Shown: in pieces, positions 49,082-58,008 of the stretch
Layout: each line of letters opens with the position of its first letter
Numbering within the stretch: position 1 is the first letter of the stretch
DNA from: Vibrio sp. AND4
Lineage (GTDB): Bacteria > Pseudomonadota > Gammaproteobacteria > Enterobacterales > Vibrionaceae
NCBI RefSeq assembly: GCF_000171815.1
Contig: NZ_ABGR01000007.1
Coordinates: 1-64,000, forward strand
Reading direction: 5' to 3'
DNA: 64,000 nucleotides
Notes under the pieces: model-generated
What the model was told of the DNA's origin: nothing
Databases searched by the model: none
What the model saw: only the letters and a program-made list of their open reading frames with translations
Position numbers and translations under genes: made by a program

Positions 49082-49107
49082 TCCTCTATAGGTGCTAACC
49101 CGCCACT

Positions 49108-49188
49108 AAATAGGCCTATGTAGGTTGCCTATTTGATAGATTTCTTTTTAAACTAAGAGTCGGATGAAATTCCGGCTCTTTTTTTGCT
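49108..49188 (+). terminator. Double hairpin and terminator after the peptide ABC operon
   Basis: Hairpin 1 AAATAGGC / GCCTATTT (49108-49134), then AGAGTCGGA / TCCGGCTCT with TTTTTTT (49156-49188). The second is the true terminator. Confidence 0.85.
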
Positions 49189-49261
49189 TATTCCCTTTTA
49201 TTCATGTTTTATTGACGTTTTGTCGCGATAATTTCATCACCTACTGTTCAGAGTGAAGCGT

Positions 49262-50233
49262 ATGGAAATGAAGAAGGCACACAAGCTCTCGCGTCTCACC
49301 CAATTAGGCTTGAGCCTAGGGTTGTTGGTGGCGGGCGCACAATTTGCCAGCCCAGTCTTGGCGGAAGACTTCCTTTGCCAAGCCTCTCAGGCGAGTAATA
49401 AAGAGTTACCAGTACTTGAACGCGCTTGCCCAATTGGGAGAGGAGTGTGGGGAAAGAAAGTGCCGCAAGGTGGCAATCAATTCTTCTGGATCCAATGTGG
49501 TCTGTTGCCAAAGCCGATGTCTTTAGCCAAAGCCAAACCTATCTACAGCAAGATCACCACTGATGTCTGGGTGAAACCGGAACAAAAGGGTTATCGTTGT
49601 CTTATTGGTCCTTATACTGAATTTGCCAAGGCTTCACAGGACTTACAGCGAGTCAAAACGCTATCAACCTACAAAGATGCCTTTATTCGTGCAGTTGGCA
49701 AAGGCAGCACTGCCCCAGTGAAACAGACGAAGCCGAAACCGCCAGTGGCGACACCAAAACCAGTCGCACCTGCGGTATCAGCTTCTCGTCCTGATACCAG
49801 TGCGTTTAAGAGCAAAGGTAAGACATCGCCGAAGCAGGCTCCTCAAATGCCTGCAAGAGCTAGCAAAGAGTCAAAGCCCGCTCAGCCGATGAGGAGTAAC
49901 GATAATGTACAGGTACGTTTGAAAACAATCCTACAAGGTAAAACCTTTGTCGTGCCGTACTTAGCTGACAATGACAATCAGTTCTACATGGAGTTTGGTA
50001 AGCCCTGGAACCGCCTAAACTACGCGAGTTCTAAGCAAGTATGCCGACAGCTCAGTATGGATGTGGTGAGTGTTTCTGAGTTCAAACTGCTGCGCGCATC
50101 CGGAGTGATGGAGAAAAACAATTGGCCATTACAGTTGCCGTATTGGGGTAAAGGTAAGAAGGGGTTATTTACTGACCGAGCGTCGAATCAGCTCACGGGC
50201 TCGTCATTACTGAATGTGATTTGCGTGAAGTAA
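49262..50233 (+). CDS. SPOR-like secreted or periplasmic protein with a Pro/Ala/Lys linker
   Basis: About 323 residues. The N-terminus MEMKKAHKLSRLTQLGLSLG is a signal peptide (cleavage near PVLAED). A SPOR-like domain (about 55-150) follows: FFWIQCGLL ... YRCLIGPYTEFAKASQDLQRV. SPOR domains bind denuded peptidoglycan at division sites. Then comes a low-complexity linker rich in K, P, A and S (about 150-210). A C-terminal domain of about 110 residues (VVPYLADNDNQFYMEFGKPW to NVICVK) I do not recognise. The GTG at 49253 and ATG at 49268 are alternative starts. Monocistronic. Confidence 0.75.
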   Translation: MEMKKAHKLSRLTQLGLSLGLLVAGAQFASPVLAEDFLCQASQASNKELPVLERACPIGRGVWGKKVPQGGNQFFWIQCGLLPKPMSLAKAKPIYSKITTDVWVKPEQKGYRCLIGPYTEFAKASQDLQRVKTLSTYKDAFIRAVGKGSTAPVKQTKPKPPVATPKPVAPAVSASRPDTSAFKSKGKTSPKQAPQMPARASKESKPAQPMRSNDNVQVRLKTILQGKTFVVPYLADNDNQFYMEFGKPWNRLNYASSKQVCRQLSMDVVSVSEFKLLRASGVMEKNNWPLQLPYWGKGKKGLFTDRASNQLTGSSLLNVICVK

Positions 50234-50348
50234 GTTAAGGTCACATGCCTTATTTTGATGGGGTTTTGTGTTGCTATTGCTCTGCGGTTTATTGATCATC
50301 GTCTTCACCTATTTATTTCTGATCATTCGTTTCTAAAAAGGACACGGC

Positions 50349-51275
50349 ATGCCACACCAACTTGATGCGCTGGATCTTAATTTAATGCGCTTACTCAAAG
50401 CCGTGGTGGACAACCGCAGCATCAAGTTAGCGGCGATGCAGCTTGGTATTTCTCAACCCAGTGCCAGCCGCGGGGTGATGAAATTGAAAGGCGTGTTTGA
50501 TGACCCGCTGTTTGTGCGTAAAGCCCATGGGGTTGAGCCTTCCCCGATGGCCATTCGCTTGGCAGCTGAGTTCGATAATATGCTGTCGCCGATAGAAAAA
50601 GTGGTGCAGGAGTTTACGGAATTTGATCCGCTTGAATACCAAGGTCAAATTGCGATTGTGACTGACCCTTATCTCATGGACGAACAGGGGCAGCGCTTGT
50701 TGCGCGGCTGTCATAAAGCCTTTCCTCAAGCCTCATTTGCCTTCTCAAGCTGGAATACCTACTCCCAAGCTGAGATGTTAGAAGGCGAACACGATTACTG
50801 TATTCTCGACCAAGAGACTGAACTGTCCAAAGACATTTATATACGCCCTCTGTTTGTCGAAAAGCGCGTGATTCTGGCGCGTAAAGACCATCCAAGCTTG
50901 TCACAAGCCAGTAATGATTGGGATACCGTGTCGAAACTGCCGCTGGTCTCTTTACCTGCGCCCGCATCTTATAACCCGCTGTGTACGGTGGAATCGGAAT
51001 ATCGACGCATGGGTTACGAGCCTGTTGTGTTGCTCAAGTCCTACAACTTACGAGTGGCTTGCCAAATGCTGCTTGAGACCGATGCCATTATGTACGCAAG
51101 CCAAAGCACCGCGCACTTGATGCACGAACTCGCCTCGTACCCAATGCCACTGGTCAACCGTGAGTTCAGCCAATTTGTTGTTTCGGGAGGTTATTTACAA
51201 ACGTATCGCAATCACCCATTACATCGCCATTTGCATCAAGTCGTCCAGCAAACCCTCAATACACCATTAACGTGA
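50349..51275 (+). CDS. LysR-family transcriptional regulator
   Basis: 308 residues. The winged HTH spans about 8-65 (LDLNLMRLLKAVVDNRSIKL ... LGISQPSASRGVMKLK). The effector domain follows (FEDDPLF-type hinge FDDPLFVRKAHGV, then ITIVTDPYLM-like core). It lies 203 bp upstream of mdtJ in the same orientation, so it may control the spermidine exporter genes, but it might equally act elsewhere. AAAGGA precedes the ATG. Confidence 0.88.
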   Translation: MPHQLDALDLNLMRLLKAVVDNRSIKLAAMQLGISQPSASRGVMKLKGVFDDPLFVRKAHGVEPSPMAIRLAAEFDNMLSPIEKVVQEFTEFDPLEYQGQIAIVTDPYLMDEQGQRLLRGCHKAFPQASFAFSSWNTYSQAEMLEGEHDYCILDQETELSKDIYIRPLFVEKRVILARKDHPSLSQASNDWDTVSKLPLVSLPAPASYNPLCTVESEYRRMGYEPVVLLKSYNLRVACQMLLETDAIMYASQSTAHLMHELASYPMPLVNREFSQFVVSGGYLQTYRNHPLHRHLHQVVQQTLNTPLT

Positions 51276-51298
51276 TCAGTTAGACAAAGTGTTCTTCT

Positions 51299-51320
51299 AG
51301 ATATTCAAAAATGAATATCT
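51299..51320. promoter_or_regulatory. 9-bp perfect hairpin or palindrome upstream of mdtJ
   Basis: AGATATTCA - AAAA - TGAATATCT lies 24 bp after the LysR stop and 158 bp before mdtJ. There is no T-run, so it is not a terminator. It is an operator or mRNA hairpin candidate. The rest of the 202-bp gap has the mdtJ ribosome site (GGGAGGA) and nothing else I can name. Confidence 0.4.
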
Positions 51321-51477
51321 CAATTACCTATCTGGATCGTGGAAGAGAGGCTAACCTGACCCAAATATTCAGGAGAAGCGGCTCTTTTTATCGTTTAAAT
51401 TTTTGGAATGTCTGATTGTTAAGGGGCATTCACCATTCTCCATTATGCAGTTTTTTAATTTCTTGGGAGGATGAATC

Positions 51478-51861
51478 ATGCTCATTGCACGTCTATTTCT
51501 GTTGCTCGCCATCATCGCCGAAGTTGCTGGTACCAGTACTATGTCGTTTATTGGTGAAAGTAATACGTGGGAAGGCTATCTGGTGATGTACGCTCTGATC
51601 GCTATTTCTTATTATTTCTTGTCGAAAGCGACAAAGAGGATCTCCATTGGTGTGGCGTATGCAATATGGGAAGGTTTGGGCATCGTCTTAATTACGCTGG
51701 TTTCTATCGTTTTATTTGATGCTAACTTGAACATTCAACAGCTGTGTGGTTTGGCACTGGCGGTGATTGGTATCGTGTGCGTGACGCTCGGCGAAACCCA
51801 CGAACAACCTCCACAAAAAAATGAGCAACACTGCTCATCGCATGAGAGGTGTGAATCATGA
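51478..51861 (+). CDS. mdtJ: SMR-family spermidine exporter subunit MdtJ
   Basis: 127 residues, four helices. The SMR glutamate is E15 in LLAIIAEVAGTSTM, matching E15 of E. coli MdtJ. SIGVAYAIWEGLGIVLITLVS is the conserved third-helix region. It forms a heterodimer with MdtI and exports spermidine. The C-terminal tail (HEQPPQKNEQHCSSHERCES) is hydrophilic with two cysteines. Its last 4 nt overlap the mdtI start (ATGA), so translation is coupled. Confidence 0.92.
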   Translation: MLIARLFLLLAIIAEVAGTSTMSFIGESNTWEGYLVMYALIAISYYFLSKATKRISIGVAYAIWEGLGIVLITLVSIVLFDANLNIQQLCGLALAVIGIVCVTLGETHEQPPQKNEQHCSSHERCES

Positions 51862-52187
51862 GTCAATTTTACACGCTTTCCTTTGGATTTGTTGTTATCG
51901 CGGCGTTGGTCGACATTATGGCAAACATGGCGCTCACTCGCTCAAAAGGCTTTAAGCACAAAGGATGGGGCATGGCTGCGATTGTGTTGGTGATGCTGGC
52001 GTTTACCTTGCTTGCTCAAGCCGTAAAAGAGATTGACCTTGCGATCGCTTATGCCTCTTGGGGGGCGATTGGTATCTTGGGTACTGCGATTGGTGGTGCG
52101 GTATTGTTCAAACAAAAACTTAAGCCAATTGGCTGGTTTGGTCTCTTTATTGTGATTGCGGCCGTTGTGGTGATGAAGACGGCTTAA
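51858..52187 (+). CDS. mdtI: SMR-family spermidine exporter subunit MdtI
   Basis: 109 residues, the family length, four helices. AVKEIDLAIAYASWGAIGILG matches the MdtI third-helix motif. At the position of the otherwise conserved membrane glutamate (E19 in E. coli MdtI) it has Asp (AALVDIMANMA, D19). The partner MdtJ keeps its Glu. The start overlaps the mdtJ stop by 4 nt. Function as a heterodimeric polyamine exporter follows from family knowledge. Confidence 0.92.
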   Translation: MSQFYTLSFGFVVIAALVDIMANMALTRSKGFKHKGWGMAAIVLVMLAFTLLAQAVKEIDLAIAYASWGAIGILGTAIGGAVLFKQKLKPIGWFGLFIVIAAVVVMKTA

Positions 52188-52258
52188 TATACTTTGCTCA
52201 ACCTTTGATATCGTCATTCTGAGTAGCAAGATTACGCTTCATTTTTTAGAGGTGGTCC

Positions 52259-52894
52259 ATGACAACACTTGAACAACGATTAAGAGCAATCAAAATCGTC
52301 CCAGTTATCGCAATCAACGATGTAGCACACGCTCTGCCACTGGCAAAAGTGTTGGTAGAAAACGGTTTACCGTGTGCGGAAGTGACATTTCGCACTGACG
52401 AGGCGGCTGAGTCGATCCGCATTATGCGTGACGCGTACCCAGAACTGCTGATTGGTGCTGGTACCGTACTGACAACGAAGCAAGTGGACATTGCGATTGA
52501 CGCTGGTGCGGACTTTATCGTGAGCCCAGGTTTTAACCCAACCACAGTGAAACACTGTCAGCAACGTAACGTGACAATCGTACCGGGCGTGAACAACCCA
52601 AGCTTGGTTGAACAAGCGATGGAAATGGGTCTACGCATCCTGAAGTTCTTCCCTGCTGAGCCATCTGGCGGCGTAAACATGATTAAAGCGCTAACCGCGG
52701 TTTATCCGGTGGCGTTCATGCCGACTGGTGGTATTAGCCCATCTAACGTGGAAGATTACCTAGCGCTGAAATCGGTTGTCGCTTGTGGCGGTACTTGGAT
52801 GGTGCCAACCGTAATGATGGACAACGGCGATTGGGAAGGGATTGCAGAATTGGTTCGTGCCGTTAAGGAAAATACGCAAACGGCTTCGAATTAA
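52259..52894 (+). CDS. eda: 2-dehydro-3-deoxyphosphogluconate (KDPG) aldolase
   Basis: 211 residues, class I aldolase TIM barrel. The Schiff-base lysine is K129 in RILKFFPAEPSGG; CAEVTFRTDEA carries the catalytic glutamate. PTGGISPSNVEDYL is the phosphate site. It cleaves KDPG to pyruvate and glyceraldehyde-3-phosphate in the Entner-Doudoroff pathway, and may also act on 4-hydroxy-2-oxoglutarate. No edd is adjacent. AGAGGTGG precedes the ATG. A terminator follows. Confidence 0.96.
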   Translation: MTTLEQRLRAIKIVPVIAINDVAHALPLAKVLVENGLPCAEVTFRTDEAAESIRIMRDAYPELLIGAGTVLTTKQVDIAIDAGADFIVSPGFNPTTVKHCQQRNVTIVPGVNNPSLVEQAMEMGLRILKFFPAEPSGGVNMIKALTAVYPVAFMPTGGISPSNVEDYLALKSVVACGGTWMVPTVMMDNGDWEGIAELVRAVKENTQTASN

Positions 52895-52920
52895 CCCCGA
52901 AAATCGGACAACGTGAATAG

Positions 52921-52955
52921 AAAAAGGGTCATCAAGTAATTGATGACCCTTTTTG
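52921..52955. terminator. Bidirectional terminator between eda and gor
   Basis: AAAAAGGGTCATCAA GTAA TTGATGACCCTTTTT is perfectly symmetrical, 15 bp per arm, between convergent genes. Confidence 0.97.
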
Positions 52956-52992
52956 TTTATCTGCTCTAATCAACAAAGCGATTCACGCGTGA

Positions 52993-54348
52993 TTAACGCA
53001 TGGTCACAAACTCTTCTGAGCCCGTTGGGTGAATAGCCACAACAGAGTCGAAGTCTGCTTTGGTGGCGCCCATCTTCATTGCTACGCCGAAGCCTTGAAT
53101 CATTTCATCAACCGTGAAGCCGATGCCGTGCAGACCAACAACCGTTTCTTCTTCGCCAGCACACACTAGTTTCATCTTACATGGTTGACGGTGCTTAGTG
53201 ACGGCTGTGTACATCGCAGTAAAGCCAGACGTGTAGACTTTGATGTTGTCTTTGCCGTACTTCTCTTCTGCTTCTTGAGTCGTTAGACCGATAGTACCGA
53301 TTGGTGGGTGGCTAAATACCACGGTAGGAACCAAATCGTAGTCCATTTTCGCGTTTGGTTTGTTGTTGAACAGACGCTCAGAAAGTTGACGACCCGCTTT
53401 TACTGCTACTGGTGTGAGCTCGATACCGCCTTCCATGATGTCACCGACACAGTAGATGCCTTTCACGTTCGTTTCTTGGTATTCGTCTACCTTGATGTAG
53501 CCACGATCGTTGGTTGCAACGCCCGTTGATGCTAGGTTGATAGCGTCAGTTGCTGGGTGACGACCGATTGCCCAGATTAGGGTATCGACGTTTTTGCTTT
53601 CACCGTTTTCTAGGTGCAGAGTTAGGCTGCCGTCTGCTTCTTTTACCACTTCTTTTGGCACTGAGTGGGTGTGCAACGTTGGGCCTTCGGCGTCCATCAC
53701 TTCGACTAGCGTTTCGATGATCATTGGATCGAAGCTACGCAGCGGTGATTCTTTACGAACGAATAGGTGTGTTTCTGTGCCAAGTGCATGCAGTACGCCA
53801 GCGATTTCTACCGCGATGTAACCTGCACCTATCACTGCAACGCGTTTTGGTTGCTCAGCAAGATCGAAGAAGCCGTTTGAATCGATGCCGTATTCTGCGC
53901 CTGGGATGTTTGGAATTGTTGGACGACCACCCACTGCGATCAGGATGTGATCTGCTGTGTAGTGTTCACCGTTTACTTCTACCGTTTTCTCGTCAACGAA
54001 CTTAGCAAAGCCTTTGATCACATTTACTTTGTTGTTACCAAGAACACGGTCGTAAGATTGGTGGATACGACCGATGTAAGCCTGACGACTCTCAACCAGT
54101 TTGCTCCAGTCGAACCCTTTTACATCTACATCGAAGCCGTAGTCTTCTGCGTATAGGTTCATTGCTTCTGCAACTTGCGCGCCGTGCCACATGACTTTCT
54201 TAGGCACACAACCAACGTTTACACAGGTACCGCCAAGGTCTTGAGCTTCGATAAGCGCTACTTTAGCACCGTACATTGCCGCACGGTTTGCTGATGCGAT
54301 ACCGCCGCTGCCGCCGCCGATACAGATATAATCAAAATGAGTCGCCAT
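52993..54348 (-). CDS. gor: Glutathione-disulfide reductase
   Basis: 451 residues from [20 protein letters not shown], with GGAGAAAG just before. The FAD-binding GGGSGG is at 11-16. The redox-active disulfide is C42-C47 in [13 protein letters not shown], at the same positions as in E. coli Gor. The NADPH fold is [15 protein letters not shown] (about 170). The C-terminal [12 protein letters not shown] holds the catalytic His/Glu pair. It keeps glutathione reduced with NADPH. The upstream frame extends 12 codons and is not used. Confidence 0.97.
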   Translation of the reverse strand: MATHFDYICIGGGSGGIASANRAAMYGAKVALIEAQDLGGTCVNVGCVPKKVMWHGAQVAEAMNLYAEDYGFDVDVKGFDWSKLVESRQAYIGRIHQSYDRVLGNNKVNVIKGFAKFVDEKTVEVNGEHYTADHILIAVGGRPTIPNIPGAEYGIDSNGFFDLAEQPKRVAVIGAGYIAVEIAGVLHALGTETHLFVRKESPLRSFDPMIIETLVEVMDAEGPTLHTHSVPKEVVKEADGSLTLHLENGESKNVDTLIWAIGRHPATDAINLASTGVATNDRGYIKVDEYQETNVKGIYCVGDIMEGGIELTPVAVKAGRQLSERLFNNKPNAKMDYDLVPTVVFSHPPIGTIGLTTQEAEEKYGKDNIKVYTSGFTAMYTAVTKHRQPCKMKLVCAGEEETVVGLHGIGFTVDEMIQGFGVAMKMGATKADFDSVVAIHPTGSEEFVTMR

Positions 54349-54619
54349 TACTTTCTCCAAGAGCTTATTAATTTTGTCTAACAACTACATTGGGGTGGTG
54401 GGTGATGAACTCAACATCCCAACATGAATTGTTACCTGCTCAAGTTTGCCGAAGCTAATTGAGCATGATCCGTTGTCCCTATCATAAATCGAGTCTCGCT
54501 ATTTCCTAAATGGGAAAAAGTAAGATTGCTTATGACAAATAGCGATGAAAGCATAGCAAAGTGGAATAAGGTGCTATTTCGCCGAGTGTTTTTACGCTTA
54601 GGTTTTGAAATTAAGTTGT

Positions 54620-55459
54620 TTATTCTGGAACAATCCAGTCGACTTTCCAGTGACCTGTTGCTGGTGCGATGGCCTCTTGCAGAAATGGCAGAATTTCTTT
54701 CATCTGACTCTCCAGTTTCCACGGTGGGTTAATCACGATCATGCCCGATGCGGTCATGCCACGCTCGTTGGTGTCTGGCGTTACGCCCAATTCGATTTGC
54801 AGGATTTTACGAATACCAAGCCCTTCTAACCCCTCAAGCATGTCTTCGATATCACAGCGGTTTACCACTGGGTACCAAATTGCGTAGATACCCGTTGCCC
54901 AGCGCTTGTGGCTTTGGAAAATCGCTTGCACGACGTCGCGGTATTCTTTCGCTAGCTCGTATGGTGGGTCAATCAGCACCAAGCCACGACGTTCTTGCGG
55001 AGGCAGGCTGCCTTTGAGACGTTGAAAACCATCTTCCTTGTAGATACTTACTTGGCGATCGCGGTGGAACTCTTGCTCTAGTAGCGGGTGATCAGATGGG
55101 TGCAGCTCCGTCAGAACCATGCGGTCTTGTGGGCGGATTTGCGCACGTGCAACACGCGGTGAGCCTGGGTAATAGCGCAGCTTCTCACCGTTGTTTAATG
55201 TTTTGATTGAATCGATGTAGCTTGCGATGTCTGCAGGCATATTTGGCTTGTCCCAAATGCGCGCGATGCCTTGTTTGTATTCGCCCGTCTTCTCAGACCA
55301 TTCGTGAGTCAGATCGTAGCGTCCCACACCCGAGTGGGTATCGTGATAAACAAATGGCTTATCTTTCTGCTTTAGTGCATCAAGAATGAGGCTTTGAACG
55401 ATGTGTTTCACCACGTCAGCGTGGTTGCCAGCGTGGAAGCTGTGACGGTAACTTAACAA
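54620..55459 (-). CDS. rlmJ: 23S rRNA m6A2030 methyltransferase RlmJ
   Basis: 279 residues from a TTG start giving LSYRHSFHAGNHADVVKHIV; E. coli RlmJ has 280 residues starting MLSYRHSFHAGNHADVLKH. A GTG six codons upstream is also open, but the family N-terminus fits the TTG (position 55459). The catalytic motif is DPPYE (in RRGLVLIDPPYELAKEY), as in N6-adenine methyltransferases. It methylates A2030 of 23S rRNA. It is the neighbour of gor as in E. coli and is divergent from prlC. Confidence 0.94.
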   Translation of the reverse strand: MLSYRHSFHAGNHADVVKHIVQSLILDALKQKDKPFVYHDTHSGVGRYDLTHEWSEKTGEYKQGIARIWDKPNMPADIASYIDSIKTLNNGEKLRYYPGSPRVARAQIRPQDRMVLTELHPSDHPLLEQEFHRDRQVSIYKEDGFQRLKGSLPPQERRGLVLIDPPYELAKEYRDVVQAIFQSHKRWATGIYAIWYPVVNRCDIEDMLEGLEGLGIRKILQIELGVTPDTNERGMTASGMIVINPPWKLESQMKEILPFLQEAIAPATGHWKVDWIVPE

Positions 55460-55882
55460 AATAAACTCTCGAAACACTCTTTAACCGAGTGTGGTCTGTG
55501 ATTTTGGCGATATCACGGTATTATACTCAAGTCGCTTGAAGATGTAGAACTTCGATTTAAATCGCTATCCCTGTTTGGGGACGCTATTGAAATTTCTTTA
55601 AGTCACCCATACTTAGTATGAGTAAACAAATTAAACCTAGGCGGGATGAGGCAGCCTCAATAGAGCGCGAATCCTAGCTTAGGCATAACAAGACTCAAGG
55701 ACAGAGTAAGCGCGCTTTGCGCCATTTGGCCATTGTTGCATCGAGAAAGGGAACGGAAATCCCCCCATCCATGTTGTTGGCTTACCTGTGCATTGAGTTC
55801 GCCTGTTGTTTTGCAAATACCAATAGGTGCTTTGCAAATGCGAATAGGCAGATACAGAGCCAAAACACAAAAGGAATTATTC
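55460..55882 (+). promoter_or_regulatory. 423-bp prlC leader: sigma-32-like promoter, structured block, 21-bp direct repeat
   Basis: No gene. A heat-shock-like promoter TTGAAA-N13-CCCATACT lies at 55587-55613. Next comes a block able to fold (CCTAGGC ... GCTTAGG, with GAGGCAGCCTC inside, about 55635-55685). Just before prlC an 18-bp word is repeated with 21-bp spacing: TTTGCAAATACCAATAGG (55810-55827) and TTTGCAAATGCGAATAGG (55831-55848). The upstream piece (55510-55560) looks like a Vibrio intergenic repeat, but I cannot verify this. Confidence 0.5.
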
Positions 55883-57925
55883 ATGTCTAATCCACTTCTT
55901 ACGTTTACGGATCTTCCTCCGTTTTCACAAATCAAACCAGAACACATTAAACCTGCGGTGGAGCAGGCGATTGCAGACTGTCGTGCCAAGATTGACGAGG
56001 TACTGAAAGACAACGCAAACCTGAGCTGGGACAGTGTTATCGCACCAATTGAAGAAGCAGATGATCGCTTGAGCCGCATTTGGTCGCCAGTGGGGCACAT
56101 GAACTCAGTCATGAACAGTGAATCACTGCGTGAAGCGTACGAAAGCTGCTTAGCCATCTTGTCTGAGTACGGCACTTGGGTTGGTCAGCACAAAGGTCTG
56201 TACGAGGCGTACAAAGCGATCAAAGCAAGTGAAGAATTTGCAACACTGACGCGTGCACAACAAAAGACCGTTTCGGACTCACTGCGTGACTTCGAGCTTT
56301 CAGGCATAGGTCTGCCATCAGACGAGCAACATCGCTACGGTGAAATCAGCAAGCGCATGTCTGAGCTAAGCTCGACATTCTCCAACAATGTGCTGGATGC
56401 AACCATGGGTTGGACTAAGCATGTGGCAGACGAAAAAGAACTTGCTGGCATGCCAGAGTCGGCCCTTGCAGCAGCAAAAGCGGCCGCAGAAGCGAAAGAG
56501 CTCGATGGTTATTTAATTACGCTTGATATCCCATCTTACTTACCAGTAATGACATACTGTGATAACCAAGATCTACGTAAAGAAGTGTACGAAGCATACG
56601 TAACACGCGCCTCTGACCGAGGTCCAAACGCAGGTCAATGGGATAACTCAGAAATCATCACTGAGCAGCTAAAACTGCGTCATGAAATCTCTCGTCTGTT
56701 GGGGTTCAACACCTACAGCGAAAAGTCTCTGGCTACCAAAATGGCAGAGAACCCAGCGCAAGTACTCGGTTTTTTGAATGATTTGGCAACCAAAGCGAAA
56801 CCACAAGGTGAGCGCGAAATCGAAGAGCTACGTCAGTTTGCTATCGCCGAGTTTGGTGTCAGCGAGCTCAACGTATGGGACATCGCGTACTACAGCGAGA
56901 AGCAAAAGCAGCACTTGTTCCAAATCTCAGATGAAGAGCTGCGTCCTTATTTCCCTGAATCCAAAGCGGTCAGCGGCCTGTTTGAAGTACTCAATCGTGT
57001 GTTCGGTATGACAGTGACCGAGCGCGAAGGTGTGGATACGTGGCACGAATCAGTACGCTTCTTCGACATCTTTGACAGCGAGGGCACACTACGAGGCAGT
57101 TTCTATCTTGATCTGTACGCACGTGAGCACAAGCGTGGCGGTGCGTGGATGGATGATTGCCGTGGCCGTCGTATGACGCTATCGGGCGAGTTACAAACAC
57201 CGGTTGCTTACCTCACGTGCAACTTCAACCGTCCTGTGGGCGACAAGCCAGCACTGTTTACTCACGATGAAGTCGTGACGTTATTCCATGAGTTTGGTCA
57301 TGGTATCCATCACATGTTGACGCAAGTAGAAACAGGCGCGGTATCGGGTATCAACGGCGTGCCTTGGGATGCGGTTGAGCTACCAAGTCAGTTTCTAGAA
57401 AACTGGTGTTGGGAAGAAGATGCGCTAGCGTTCATCTCTGGTCATTACGAAACTGGTGAACCGTTACCAAAAGCAATGCTAGACAAAATGCTCGCAGCGA
57501 AGAATTTCCAGTCAGCGATGGGTATCCTTCGTCAGCTCGAATTCGGTTTGTTCGACTTCACTCTTCACACAGAATACGATCCAGAAGTTGGTCCCCGTGT
57601 GCTTGAAACCTTGGCTGAAGTAAAAGGAAAAGTTGCAGTTGTGCCAGCAGTGGAGTGGGCGCGTTTCTCACACAGTTTTGGTCACATCTTTGCTGGTGGT
57701 TACAGCGCAGGCTATTACAGTTACCTTTGGGCGGAAGTATTGTCTTCCGATGCATTCTCTCGTTTTGAAGAAGAGGGCATCTTTAACAAAGAAACCGGCC
57801 TAAGTTTCTTGAACAACATTCTAGAGATGGGTGGCAGTGAAGAACCAATGGCGCTATTTAAGCGCTTCCGTGGTCGTGAGCCAGAGATCGATGCGCTACT
57901 GCGCCATTCTGGTATCGCCGCATAA
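55883..57925 (+). CDS. prlC: Oligopeptidase A (M3 metallopeptidase)
   Basis: 680 residues from MSNPLLTFTDLPPFSQIKPE, the same length as E. coli PrlC. The zinc motif is HEFGH (469-473) in LFHEFGHGIHHM, with the third ligand in the QFLENWCWEE helix about 25 residues later. It degrades oligopeptides and signal-peptide remnants in the cytoplasm. A 50-codon upstream extension is open but not family-like. AAGGA precedes the ATG. In E. coli the gene is heat-inducible and followed by rsmJ; here asnC and a GGDEF-EAL gene separate them. Confidence 0.97.
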   Translation: MSNPLLTFTDLPPFSQIKPEHIKPAVEQAIADCRAKIDEVLKDNANLSWDSVIAPIEEADDRLSRIWSPVGHMNSVMNSESLREAYESCLAILSEYGTWVGQHKGLYEAYKAIKASEEFATLTRAQQKTVSDSLRDFELSGIGLPSDEQHRYGEISKRMSELSSTFSNNVLDATMGWTKHVADEKELAGMPESALAAAKAAAEAKELDGYLITLDIPSYLPVMTYCDNQDLRKEVYEAYVTRASDRGPNAGQWDNSEIITEQLKLRHEISRLLGFNTYSEKSLATKMAENPAQVLGFLNDLATKAKPQGEREIEELRQFAIAEFGVSELNVWDIAYYSEKQKQHLFQISDEELRPYFPESKAVSGLFEVLNRVFGMTVTEREGVDTWHESVRFFDIFDSEGTLRGSFYLDLYAREHKRGGAWMDDCRGRRMTLSGELQTPVAYLTCNFNRPVGDKPALFTHDEVVTLFHEFGHGIHHMLTQVETGAVSGINGVPWDAVELPSQFLENWCWEEDALAFISGHYETGEPLPKAMLDKMLAAKNFQSAMGILRQLEFGLFDFTLHTEYDPEVGPRVLETLAEVKGKVAVVPAVEWARFSHSFGHIFAGGYSAGYYSYLWAEVLSSDAFSRFEEEGIFNKETGLSFLNNILEMGGSEEPMALFKRFRGREPEIDALLRHSGIAA

Positions 57926-57939
57926 TCTCGATTGATAAT

Positions 57940-57974
57940 GAAAATGGGCAGCCAAGTGGCTGCCCATTTTTTAT
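57940..57974. terminator. Bidirectional terminator between prlC and asnC
   Basis: AAAATGGGCAGCCA AG TGGCTGCCCATTTT: a symmetrical 14-bp stem with T-run. Confidence 0.95.
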
Positions 57975-58008
57975 TCTGAGATTGGTTTTTATTCGTTGAT
58001 TCATAGCG

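Noticed and set aside
54526..54732. 68-codon plus-strand frame between gor and rlmJ
   Set aside because: It overlaps the rlmJ 3' end, has no clear ribosome site and looks unlike a known protein.
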